Source: Rhodovarius crocodyli (GTDB taxonomy: Bacteria > Pseudomonadota > Alphaproteobacteria > Acetobacterales > Acetobacteraceae). Taken from it: a stretch of 38,551 nt of DNA. The notes beneath the pieces are model-generated. The model ran no database searches. It saw only the letters and a program-made list of their open reading frames with translations, and had not been told where the DNA came from. The stretch is taken from NCBI GenBank assembly GCA_945901085.1, contig CAMDJV010000032.1, positions 1 to 38,551 on the forward strand, given 5' to 3'. Below are positions 31,651 through 38,551 of the stretch, in pieces. How positions within the stretch are numbered: the first letter of the stretch is position 1; every line of letters starts with the position of its first letter. A program made the position numbers and the translations under genes.

Positions 31651-31718
31651 ACACCAGCTCAAGGCTCGACCCAGGCGGCCTGCAGGAGTAAGCCGGGCAG
31701 CCGCCGCGAGGGGCTTGG

Positions 31719-32306
31719 ATGAGGAATCGCCTGATGATCACACTCGACACCTGGCTCGAAGAGGCCCAGACCCTGCTCGCCGACACCCGCGCCCTGCAAC
31801 TCGATGCGCGCATGAACGCAGCCATTGCCGCCACCGTCACCGCCCTCACCGCCGGCCGGCCGCTTTTGGTTTGCGGCAATGGCGGCTCGGCCGCGGATGC
31901 GATGCATATCGTGGGCGAGATGGTCGGCCGATTCCTCAAGGAACGCAGGGCACTCAAGGCCATCTGCCTCTCCGACAACCCCGCCGTGCTCACCGCCTGG
32001 GCCAATGATTATAGCTACGCCACCATCTTCTCCCGCCAGGTCGAGGCCTATGGCGAGGCCGGCGGCGTGCTGCTCGGCCTCTCCACCTCCGGCAATTCGG
32101 AGAATGTGGTCCTCGCCCTGCAAGCCGCCCGCGCCATGGGCATGATCACCATCGGGATGACCGGCCAGGGCGGCGGCAAGATGGCCACCCTGTGCGACCA
32201 TCTGCTGGCCGTGCCCTCGCGCTTCACCCCGGCCATCCAGCAAATCCACCTCAATTTCTACCATTGCTACTGTGCTGCGGTGGAAGAGGCGATGTTCCAT
32301 GCCTGA
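31719..32306 (+). CDS. gmhA: Sedoheptulose-7-phosphate isomerase (SIS domain)
   Basis: This 195-residue SIS-domain protein resembles GmhA, which turns sedoheptulose 7-phosphate into D-glycero-D-manno-heptose 7-phosphate, the first step of activated-heptose synthesis. Seen: LLVCGNGGSAADAMHIVGEMVGRF (about residues 48-72), the sugar-phosphate loop LLGLSTSGNSENVVLAL (about 115-131), and the C-terminal VPSRFTPAIQQIHLNFYHCYC with the conserved Gln and His. The 31719 ATG has GAGG 7 bp upstream; the ATG at 31734 (GAGGAA upstream) is nearly as good. An 8-bp overlap with the next gene shows tight coupling. Confidence 0.92.
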   Translation: MRNRLMITLDTWLEEAQTLLADTRALQLDARMNAAIAATVTALTAGRPLLVCGNGGSAADAMHIVGEMVGRFLKERRALKAICLSDNPAVLTAWANDYSYATIFSRQVEAYGEAGGVLLGLSTSGNSENVVLALQAARAMGMITIGMTGQGGGKMATLCDHLLAVPSRFTPAIQQIHLNFYHCYCAAVEEAMFHA

Positions 32307-33501
32307 GGTGCTGCGCCAGGCCGCCATTCTGGTCGGCGGCCGCGGCACCAGGCTCGGCTCGCTCACCGACAGCATCCCCAAACCCATGGTGGAAGTGGCC
32401 TCCCGCCCCTTCCTGGATTGGCTGATCGAGGAGGTGGCGCGCCATGGCATACCCCGCATCACGCTGCTCGCCGGCTATCTCGGCCAGAGCATTGTCGCGC
32501 GTTATGACGGCAAAACCATCCACGGCGCGCAGATCGAGGTGCTGGTCGAACCCGAACCGCTGGGCACCGCCGGCGGCTTGCGCCTCTTCGCCGACCGGCT
32601 GGAAGAGCGCTTCCTGCTGCTCAATGGCGATACCCGCTTTGATGTGAACCTGCTCGATCTCGCCCTGCACGCCGCCGATGCCCTGGCCACCCTGGCGCTG
32701 CGGCGCGAGGCACCGGGGGCGCGCTATGGCACCGTGGCAATCGAGCCCCAAGGCCGCATCAGCGGTTTTGCCGCCCGCGCGCCTGACCGGACAGGGCCGA
32801 TCAATGGCGGCATCTACCTGATGCGGCGTGATATTGTGGCCCATATCGGCCCCGGTGCCGTCTCGATGGAAGCCGATATCTTCCCCCGCCTCGCCGCCTG
32901 CGGCCAATTGCGCGGCGCGCTTTATGATGGCGCCTTCATCGATATCGGCATCCCCGAGGATCTCGCGGCGGCGCAAAGCATCATCCCCGCCATGGCCCAC
33001 CGCCCGGCCGTGTTTTTCGACCGTGACGGCGTGCTGATCGAGGATACCGGCTGGCCGCATAAGCCTGAGGAAATCCGCTGGATGCCCGGCGCCGCAACCG
33101 CGATCAAGCGGCTGAACGATGCCGGCTATTTCGTCTTCGTCGTCACCAACCAGGCCGGGGTGGGCAAGGGCTTCTTCCCCGAATCCCAGGTGGCGGTGAT
33201 GCATGGCGCGATGGCGGAGCATTTCGCCCAAGCCGGGGCGCATATCGACGCCTGGGAATATTGCCCAAACCACCCCGAGGCCGCCTTGGCGCAATACCGG
33301 CTGGATTGCCCGCGCCGCAAACCGGCACCGGGCATGATCAATGATCTCCTGGCCGCCTGGCCGGTGCGCCGCGCGGGCAGTTTCCTGGTTGGCGACAAGG
33401 CGAGCGACATCGCCGCTGCCCAGGCCGCAGGCCTGCCCGGGCATCTCTTCGCGGGCGGCGACCTCGCCGCCTTCATCGCCAAGTTGCTACCGCCACCATA
33501 A
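32299..33501 (+). CDS. Nucleotidyltransferase (HddC-like) fused to GmhB-like heptose-bisphosphate phosphatase
   Basis: This 400-residue fusion would carry out two steps of activated-heptose synthesis. Residues 1-230 are a sugar-nucleotide transferase: AAILVGGRGTRLGSLTDSIPKPM (8-30), PLGTAGGL (88-95), LLNGDTRFDV, FIDIGIPED. It most resembles the guanylyltransferase HddC. Residues 235-400 are a HAD-IIIA phosphatase of the GmhB type: FFDRDGVLIEDTGWP (Asp241, Asp243), VVTNQAGVGKGFF, KPAPGMINDLL, LVGDKASDIAAAQAAG. The zinc loop CPNHPEAALAQYRLDCPRRK keeps Cys322 and Cys337 but has Asn324 and Arg339 where E. coli GmhB has His94 and Cys109. No heptose-1-kinase gene is nearby. The start at 32299 overlaps gmhA. 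Confidence 0.88.
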   Translation: MPEVLRQAAILVGGRGTRLGSLTDSIPKPMVEVASRPFLDWLIEEVARHGIPRITLLAGYLGQSIVARYDGKTIHGAQIEVLVEPEPLGTAGGLRLFADRLEERFLLLNGDTRFDVNLLDLALHAADALATLALRREAPGARYGTVAIEPQGRISGFAARAPDRTGPINGGIYLMRRDIVAHIGPGAVSMEADIFPRLAACGQLRGALYDGAFIDIGIPEDLAAAQSIIPAMAHRPAVFFDRDGVLIEDTGWPHKPEEIRWMPGAATAIKRLNDAGYFVFVVTNQAGVGKGFFPESQVAVMHGAMAEHFAQAGAHIDAWEYCPNHPEAALAQYRLDCPRRKPAPGMINDLLAAWPVRRAGSFLVGDKASDIAAAQAAGLPGHLFAGGDLAAFIAKLLPPP

Positions 33502-33514
33502 GGCCGGGCGCGGA

Positions 33515-34345
33515 TCAGCCCAAAAGGCTATAGGCCATGCGCGCACTGGTCAGCGCCAGAAACACGGCAAAAACCCGCTTGAGCAGCAGCGGTGAAATAC
33601 TATGCGCCAGCGCCACCCCCCAGGGCGTTGCGATAATCGATGCTGGGGCAATCAGTACAAAGCCGATCAGGCTCACCCAGCCCAGCGAATAGGGCGGCCG
33701 CCCCTCCACCCCAAGCCCCGCCAGCACCAGCCCAATGGTGGCCGGCACCGCAATGATCAGCCCAAAGGCCGAGGAGGTGGAGACCGCACCACGAATATTC
33801 GCCCCGAACATGGACAGCACCGGCACGCCCAGCGTGCCCCCGCCAATGCCCATCACCGCCGAGAAACCGCCAATGCCCGCGCCAATACCAATTCGCGCCA
33901 GGCCGGGGGGCATGCTCTGCCGCAGCCGCCATTCCAGCCCGGCAAAACCCATATTAATCGCCACCAGCAGGGCGACCGCGGCAAAAATACCGCTCAGAAC
34001 CGGCCCCTTGAGGACCACCGCCAGCACGGTGCCGGCCAAGGCGCCCACGAACATCGCCGGCGCCAATGAGCGCAACAGCGCCATATCCATCGTGCCCTTG
34101 GCGAAATGCTTGCGCGCCGAGATGATCGAAGTGGGGATGATGGTCGCCAGAGAAGTTGCCACGGCAATCTTCATCTGGACCGCTTCCGGCACGCCAAAAA
34201 TGGGCAGGATATTGAACAGCACCGGCACAATGACGATGCCGCCCCCCACCCCCAAAAGCCCGGCCAGCACCCCCGAAAATAGCCCCGTGGCGGCCAAGCC
34301 AGCGGCCAGGGCGAATAGGGAGAGGAGCGAAGTAGCGTGTTCCAT
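33515..34345 (-). CDS. TauE/SafE-family membrane permease, first of pair
   Basis: This 276-residue protein has about eight membrane helices and the repeated signatures of the TauE/SafE (DUF81) family, exporters or importers of sulfonates, sulfite or other organic anions: GVLAGLLGVGGGIVIVPVL (residues about 27-45) and AGIGGFSAVMGIGGGTLGVPVLS (about 160-182). The ATG at 34345 is chosen over upstream Mets because the hydrophobic protein starts there; no clear ribosome-binding site is seen. It is divergent from the second TauE gene with start codons one base apart. Substrate unknown. Confidence 0.88.
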   Translation of the reverse strand: MEHATSLLSLFALAAGLAATGLFSGVLAGLLGVGGGIVIVPVLFNILPIFGVPEAVQMKIAVATSLATIIPTSIISARKHFAKGTMDMALLRSLAPAMFVGALAGTVLAVVLKGPVLSGIFAAVALLVAINMGFAGLEWRLRQSMPPGLARIGIGAGIGGFSAVMGIGGGTLGVPVLSMFGANIRGAVSTSSAFGLIIAVPATIGLVLAGLGVEGRPPYSLGWVSLIGFVLIAPASIIATPWGVALAHSISPLLLKRVFAVFLALTSARMAYSLLG

Positions 34346-34346
34346 T

Positions 34347-35153
34347 ATGTCAGAACCGCTTACACTTACTTCGCACCTGCACAAGGCCAGGCCACTGAAT
34401 ATCATCAATGATCCCATATTCTATGCCATCGCCATTCCTGCCGTTCTAGTCTCGGCCATCGGCAAGGGCGGCTTTGCCGGCGCCACCTCCAACATCATGG
34501 TGCCGGTCATGGCACTCATGGTGCCGGTGCCGCAGGCGGCGGGCATTGCCCTTATTCTGCTCTGCGCCATGGACATCTCGGGCGTGCGCGCCTGGTGGGG
34601 CAAATGGGATGCGCGGGAGATGCGCCTGCTGCTGCCGGCCAGCATGGTGGGCGTGGCGCTGGGGGCGGCGCTGTTTGGCGTGCTCGGCCCGCGCACGGTG
34701 CAAGGGGTGCTCGGCGTCATCACCCTGGCCTTCCTGGCCTGGCGCTTCCTCGTGGGGCTGCTGGCGGCAGCACCCGCCGCCCCCTTCAATGCCCTCAAGG
34801 GCGCCATCTGCGCCATCGCCTCCGGCGCCACCTCCACCCTCGCCCATGCCGGCGGCCCGCCGATGCAAATCTATCTGCTGCCGCGCAAACTCCCGCGCGA
34901 AGTCTTCACCGCCACCAATGTCGTGCTCTTTGGCCTCATCAACTACGCCAAGCTGGTGCCCTATGGCGCCATGGGCCTGCTGGACCTGACCAATCTCGGC
35001 ACCGCACTCGTGCTGCTGCCACTCTGCCCCTTGGGGGTTTATCTGGGCATTTGGCTGCAAAGCCGGATGCCAGAGGCGCTGTTCTATCGCATCATCACCG
35101 CCGCGCTCTTCCTGCTGGGCGTGAAGCTGACATGGGATGGGTTCTTCGCATGA
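34347..35153 (+). CDS. TauE/SafE-family membrane permease, second of pair
   Basis: This 268-residue membrane protein is another TauE/SafE permease with about eight helices. Seen: IPAVLVSAIGKGGFAGATSNIMVPVMALMVP near the start, the second repeat GATSTLAHAGGPPMQIYLLPRKLPREVFTATNVVLFGLIN, and a final helix pair. It begins at the ATG at 34347; the first 20 residues are polar (MSEPLTLTSHLHKARPLNIIND), and the homologous start may lie nearer MNIIND-like sequence, where only a CTG codon is available. It overlaps the racemase gene by ATGA. Substrate is unknown; the downstream racemase suggests an acidic compound. Confidence 0.87.
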   Translation: MSEPLTLTSHLHKARPLNIINDPIFYAIAIPAVLVSAIGKGGFAGATSNIMVPVMALMVPVPQAAGIALILLCAMDISGVRAWWGKWDAREMRLLLPASMVGVALGAALFGVLGPRTVQGVLGVITLAFLAWRFLVGLLAAAPAAPFNALKGAICAIASGATSTLAHAGGPPMQIYLLPRKLPREVFTATNVVLFGLINYAKLVPYGAMGLLDLTNLGTALVLLPLCPLGVYLGIWLQSRMPEALFYRIITAALFLLGVKLTWDGFFA

Positions 35154-35848
35154 ATACGGACAAGATGCTGGGCGTGCTCGGCGGCATGGGGCCTTTGGCC
35201 AGCGCCGAATTCATGCGCAGCCTCACCCTGCAAACCCCCGCCCTGCGTGACCAGGACCATCTGCCCGCCATCCTGGTCAGCGATGTCCGCGTGCCCGACC
35301 GCACGGCCGCCCGCCTGGGCACCGGGCCAGACCCACTGCCCGCCCTGCTGCGCGGCATCCGCATTCTGGAGGGGGCGGGCTGCGGTGCCATCGCCATCCC
35401 CTGCAACACCGCGCATGGCTGGTTCGATGCCATGCAGGCGGCCACTGCTCTGCCCATCCTGCATATCGTCGATGCCGCCGCGGCCGATTTACGGGCGCAA
35501 GGCATCGCCTCCGGGTGCATCGGCCTGATGGGCACCGCGGGCACGCTGGCCATGCGGCTTTATCAAGAGCGCCTCACCAACTACGAGGTCATCACCCCCG
35601 ATGCGGCCGAAATGGCCCGCCTGGTCACCCCCGCCATCGAGCAGGTGAAGGCCAATGACCTGATCGGCGCCTATGCGCCCCTCGCCGAAATGGCCACCCG
35701 CCTGCATGCCCAGGGTGCCCAGGCCGTGGTGCTGGGCTGCACCGAAATCCCGCTCGGCATCGCCGCCGGCCCCGCCCTGCCCTTCCCGGTGGTGGATACG
35801 GTGGCGGCGCTGGCCCGCGCCGCCCTGGCATGGTGGCACGAGGCGTGA
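35150..35848 (+). CDS. Aspartate/glutamate racemase family protein
   Basis: This 232-residue cofactor-independent racemase of the Asp/Glu/hydantoin racemase superfamily uses two cysteines. Both are visible: Cys in AIAIPCNTAHGWFDAM (about residue 84) and Cys in VVLGCTEIPLGIA (about residue 194). The N-terminal VLGGMGPLASAEFM is the family start. Broad-specificity or aspartate racemases have this length. The start overlaps the TauE stop, and the epimerase-like gene follows 12 bp after the stop, so all four genes 34347-37914 look like one operon. Confidence 0.9.
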   Translation: MNTDKMLGVLGGMGPLASAEFMRSLTLQTPALRDQDHLPAILVSDVRVPDRTAARLGTGPDPLPALLRGIRILEGAGCGAIAIPCNTAHGWFDAMQAATALPILHIVDAAAADLRAQGIASGCIGLMGTAGTLAMRLYQERLTNYEVITPDAAEMARLVTPAIEQVKANDLIGAYAPLAEMATRLHAQGAQAVVLGCTEIPLGIAAGPALPFPVVDTVAALARAALAWWHEA

Positions 35849-35860
35849 CAGGCTCGGTCG

Positions 35861-36868
35861 ATGACCGCCGATGAAGCCGCCCTCGAAGACCTCCTCTCCC
35901 GCCCCGATGACGCGCTGCGCGAGGACCTCGCCGCCGCCCCGGGCGACATCCTGGTGCTCGGTGCGGCCGGCAAGATGGGCCCCACCCTGTGCCGCGCCGC
36001 AAAACGGGCCGACCCTGCGCGCCGGGTGATCGCGGTCGCCCGCTGGAGCGAGCCAGGCCTGCGGCAGCGCATGCAATCCTGGGGCATCGAGACGCTGAGC
36101 GCCGATCTGATGGATCGCCCCGCCCTCGCCGCCCTGCCCGATGCGCCCAACCTCATTTTCCTCGCCGCCCGCAAATTCGGCAGCACCGGCGCTGAGGACA
36201 CCACCTGGGCGATGAACACCCTCCTCCCCGCCCTGGTGGCCGAGCGTTTCCCCACCGCCCGCACGGTGTTTCTCTCCTCGGGCAATGTGCTGCCCCTGGT
36301 GCCGGTGATCTCAGGCGGTGCCGATGAGACCACGCCCCCCGCCCCGGTCGGCGAATACGCCGCCAGCGTGCTGGGCCGCGAGCGGATGTTCCAGCATGCC
36401 GGCCGGGCGCGCGGCACCCCCAGCTTCGGCATCCGCCTGAACTACGCCATCGACCTGCGCTATGGCGTGCTGGCCGATATCGCGGGCAAAGTCTTTGCCG
36501 GCACGCCGCTGCCGCTCGCCATGGGCCATGCCAATGTCATCTGGCAGGGCGATGCCAATGCCTGGACGCTGCGCGCACTCCGCCACGCCACGCCCGAATG
36601 CCCCATCCTCAACGTCACCGGCCCCGAAACCATCTCCCTGCGTTGGCTGGCCGAGCAATTCGCCGAGCGCCTCGGCCGGCCCGCCAGTTTCACCGGCGAG
36701 GAGGCGCCCCAAGCGCTGCTCTCCAATGCCGCGCGGGCCTTCGCGCTCTTCGGCTATCCCCGCGTGCCACTGCTGACCATGGTGGATTGGGTGGCCGATT
36801 GGGTGGCGCGCGGCGGCCGCTCGCTCGGCCGCGCCACCAAATTCGAAGTGCGGGATGGGCGATTCTGA
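35861..36868 (+). CDS. NAD-dependent epimerase/dehydratase-like protein
   Basis: This 335-residue extended-SDR protein has a nucleotide-binding site ILVLGAAGKMGPTLCRAAKR (about residues 30-49), IFLAARKFGSTG, VFLSSGNVLPLVP with the active-site Ser, and VGEYAASVLGRERMFQHAG. The last carries the Tyr of the usual YxxxK motif, but at the Lys position there is Val. The C-terminal domain has LNVTGPETISLRWLAEQFAE. I recall a family with the same GEYAxSxLGRERxF pattern next to a DapA-like gene. The first 28 residues are an acidic, helical lead. The stop overlaps the DapA-like gene by one base (TGATG). The substrate is unknown. Confidence 0.85.
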   Translation: MTADEAALEDLLSRPDDALREDLAAAPGDILVLGAAGKMGPTLCRAAKRADPARRVIAVARWSEPGLRQRMQSWGIETLSADLMDRPALAALPDAPNLIFLAARKFGSTGAEDTTWAMNTLLPALVAERFPTARTVFLSSGNVLPLVPVISGGADETTPPAPVGEYAASVLGRERMFQHAGRARGTPSFGIRLNYAIDLRYGVLADIAGKVFAGTPLPLAMGHANVIWQGDANAWTLRALRHATPECPILNVTGPETISLRWLAEQFAERLGRPASFTGEEAPQALLSNAARAFALFGYPRVPLLTMVDWVADWVARGGRSLGRATKFEVRDGRF

Positions 36869-37914
36869 TGGGCCTCTCCTGGCAAGACTGGCCTTCGGGC
36901 ATGGTGGAGCGGCTGCGGACGGGCCTTTGCATTCCCGCCCATCCGCTGGCGCTGCGGGCGGATCGCAGCCTGGACGCAAAGCGGCAACGCGCATTGTCAC
37001 GCTACTACCTCGCCGCCGGCGCCGGCGGCCTGGCGGTGGGCGTCCACACCACCCAATTCGCCATTCGCGAGGTGGGGATGCACGCCCCCGTGCTGGAAAT
37101 CGCCGCCGCCGCCGCCACGCCCAACACCCTGCTGGTGGCAGGCGCCGTGGGCCGCACCGAGCAGGCGCAGCGTGAGGCGCGACTCGCACGATCCTGCGGC
37201 TACCACGCCGTGCTGCTCTCACTCGCCGCCTGGAAGGGCGCCTCCGAAGACGAGATGATCGCCCATTGCCAGGCGGTGGCGGCAGAAATGCCGCTTTTTG
37301 GCTTCTACCTGCAGCCCGCGGTCGGCGGCGTGGTGCTTTCCGCTGGGTTCTGGAAGCGCTTTGCCAGCATCGACAATGTGGTGGCGATCAAGATCGCGCC
37401 CTTCAACCGCTACGCCACGCTCGATGTGCTGCGCGGCGTGCTGGAGGCCGGCGCGGCTGACCGCATCGCCCTCTACACCGGCAATGACGACCATATCGTG
37501 GCCGATCTCCTCACCCCCTTCACCCTCGCCCATGGCGGCGAGCGGGTGACGCTGCGCATCACCGGCGGGTTGCTCGGCCATTGGAGTGTCTGGACCGAGG
37601 GCGCCGCACGGCTGCTGGCCCGCTGCCAGGCCACCGGCGCCGCCATACCAGCCGAGACCCTGGCGCTGGACGCCGCCATCACCGAGATGAACGCCGCGAT
37701 CTTTGACGTGGCACATCATTTCCACGGCGTGATCGCCGGCTGCCACGAGGTGCTGCGCCGCCAGGGCCTGCTGGAAGGCATTTGGTGCCTCGATGAACGC
37801 GAGGGCCTCAGCCCCGGCCAGGGCGAATTGATCGCCGCCATGGCAGCGCGCTATCCGGAATGGACCGATGACGCTTTTATCCGCGCGCATCTGCATGAAT
37901 GGCTGTCGGATTAA
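36868..37914 (+). CDS. Dihydrodipicolinate synthase (DapA) superfamily protein
   Basis: This 348-residue TIM-barrel protein belongs to the class I aldolase DapA/N-acetylneuraminate lyase superfamily. Seen: IPAHPLALRADRSLDAKRQRALSRYYLAAGAGGLAVGVHTTQF at the N-terminus with the GAGG loop, CGYHAVLLSLAAW, PLFGFYLQPAVGG with the Tyr of the catalytic set, and VVAIKIAPFNRYATLDVL with the Schiff-base Lys at about 172. Compared with DapA (about 290) it has a longer C-terminal extension. It is cotranscribed with the epimerase-like gene, and the pair may modify one sugar or keto-acid metabolite. The reaction is not identifiable from sequence alone. Confidence 0.87.
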   Translation: MGLSWQDWPSGMVERLRTGLCIPAHPLALRADRSLDAKRQRALSRYYLAAGAGGLAVGVHTTQFAIREVGMHAPVLEIAAAAATPNTLLVAGAVGRTEQAQREARLARSCGYHAVLLSLAAWKGASEDEMIAHCQAVAAEMPLFGFYLQPAVGGVVLSAGFWKRFASIDNVVAIKIAPFNRYATLDVLRGVLEAGAADRIALYTGNDDHIVADLLTPFTLAHGGERVTLRITGGLLGHWSVWTEGAARLLARCQATGAAIPAETLALDAAITEMNAAIFDVAHHFHGVIAGCHEVLRRQGLLEGIWCLDEREGLSPGQGELIAAMAARYPEWTDDAFIRAHLHEWLSD

Positions 37915-37975
37915 CCTCACAGCGAAGATAGCGCGCCAACCCGCACGACGCTGGACGACGAACAGCGAGGAAAGT

Positions 37976-38039
37976 GAAGATCGAGGGGCTTTGCCCCTCG
38001 AGCACCCCAGCAGGAAACTTAGTTTCCTGCACCTTCGTT
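37976..38039 (-). repeat. Double-hairpin repeat, family A, copy 2 (inverted)
   Basis: The reverse complement of this 64-bp unit equals 17714-17777 except for the central unpaired base of the first hairpin. It lies 61 bp after the DapA-like stop, between two convergent genes, and is the only near-perfect second copy in the window. Confidence 0.9.
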
Positions 38040-38050
38040 AGATTATTGAT

Positions 38051-38076
38051 TTTCCGCCATAATTTATGGAGGCGAA
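38051..38076. repeat. Bulged palindrome near the BKACE gene end
   Basis: CCATAA-T-TTATGG (38057-38069) is a perfect core and the outer TTTC.GCC / GGC.GAAA also pairs across a small bulge. It lies between the double hairpin and the convergent BKACE gene end and may terminate that gene's transcript. Confidence 0.4.
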
Positions 38077-38140
38077 ATTGTGCCAGAGGGCAAAGGCCGT
38101 TCGCTCTTCTACTCCGCAATCAGCCTTCTTCAGAACTTTG

Positions 38141-38551
38141 TTAAAACGCCACCCGATCCCCGCCCTTAAGCGCCAGCATCTGCCGCGCCTCGGCCGGGGT
38201 GGCTATCTGGTGCCCGACATCCTCCAAAATGCGCCGGATCTTCGCCACCTGCTGCGCATTGGACGTGGCCTGCTGCCCTGGCCCAATCCACAGGCTATCC
38301 TCCAGCCCCACCCGCACATTGCCGCCCATAATGCCGGCCATGGTGCAGAACCCCATCTGGTGCCGCCCCGCCGCCAGCACGGACCAGACATATTGGTCGC
38401 CAAACAACCGGTCCGCCGTCTCGCGCATGAACATCAGGTTGCGGTGTTCCGCCGCCAGCCCGCCCAGAATGCCAAAAATGGTCTGGATGAAGAGCGGCCC
38501 CTCCACCACGCCGCGGTCGCGCATATAGGCAAGGTTATAGAGGTGCCCAAC
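38141..38551 (-). CDS. 3-keto-5-aminohexanoate cleavage (BKACE) family protein, partial
   Basis: Only the C-terminal 136 residues are present; the 5' end lies beyond the window. The visible part reads GHLYNLAYMRDRGVVEGPLFIQTIFG, GRHQMGFCTMAGIMGGNVRVGLEDSLWIGPGQQATSNAQQVAKIRRILEDVGHQIATPAEARQMLALKG-like sequence, matching beta-keto acid cleavage enzymes (DUF849). These use acetyl-CoA and a zinc ion to split beta-keto acids such as 3-keto-5-aminohexanoate in lysine fermentation or carnitine-type catabolism. VRVGLED is the C-terminal family motif. The stop TAA is at 38141-38143. Substrate not determinable. Confidence 0.88.
   Translation of the reverse strand, partial: VGHLYNLAYMRDRGVVEGPLFIQTIFGILGGLAAEHRNLMFMRETADRLFGDQYVWSVLAAGRHQMGFCTMAGIMGGNVRVGLEDSLWIGPGQQATSNAQQVAKIRRILEDVGHQIATPAEARQMLALKGGDRVAF

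Overview
The window is a GC-rich (roughly two-thirds G+C by eye), densely packed chromosomal segment. It most likely comes from an alphaproteobacterium of the Rhodospirillales/Acetobacteraceae type. Supporting signs are the run trpG-trpD-trpC-moaC-moeA-lexA, an alphaproteobacterial SOS box (GAAC-N7-GAAC) before lexA, and protein sequences that read like acetic-acid-bacteria relatives. The placement is inferred from gene order and recalled family sequences, not from a search.

Layout. (1) 105-899: a creatininase-family hydrolase, divergent from a tightly overlapping trpGDC-moaC-moeA operon (1078-5153), then lexA and a murein endopeptidase (5279-6819). (2) 6808-10216: a thiamine-diphosphate enzyme divergent from an orphan iron-type ABC permease with a candidate Fur box. 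(3) 10217-14866: an AT-rich promoter region with 15-bp tandem repeats, then a small coiled-coil protein and three family-4-type glycosyltransferases joined by stop/start overlaps with GTG or TTG starts. (4) 14914-20940: an alpha/beta hydrolase, a D-aminoacylase-like amidohydrolase, a 413-bp gene-free interval full of hairpins, a flavin reductase and a chemoreceptor. (5) 20995-22516: a 2-hydroxyacid dehydrogenase and a lipoprotein. (6) 22660-30527: an SDR, hyuA and hyuB (hydantoinase/5-oxoprolinase family) and gamma-glutamyltransferase. A vapBC toxin-antitoxin module and a frameshifted GIY-YIG/DUF4357 gene sit between hyuA and hyuB. (7) 30524-33501: a glycosyltransferase, gmhA and a nucleotidyltransferase-GmhB fusion for activated heptose. 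(8) 33515-37914: two divergent TauE/SafE permeases, then an Asp/Glu racemase, an NAD-dependent epimerase-like protein and a DapA-family protein. (9) 38141-38551: the 3' part of a BKACE (3-keto-5-aminohexanoate cleavage) gene, cut by the window edge.

How the parts work together. The first block combines tryptophan synthesis, molybdopterin cofactor synthesis and SOS control. Blocks 3 and 7 point to surface glycan assembly (glycosyl transfer and nucleotide-heptose supply). Block 6 looks like catabolism of gamma-glutamyl or 5-oxoproline-like amides, interrupted by an acquired cassette. Several intergenic regions carry REP-like hairpins, including a 64-bp double hairpin present as two inverted copies about 20 kb apart. 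The observations most worth following are the cassette inside the hyuA/hyuB operon with its start-codon-spanning operator, the glycosyltransferase cluster with a novel-looking inserted domain, and the hairpin repeat families.
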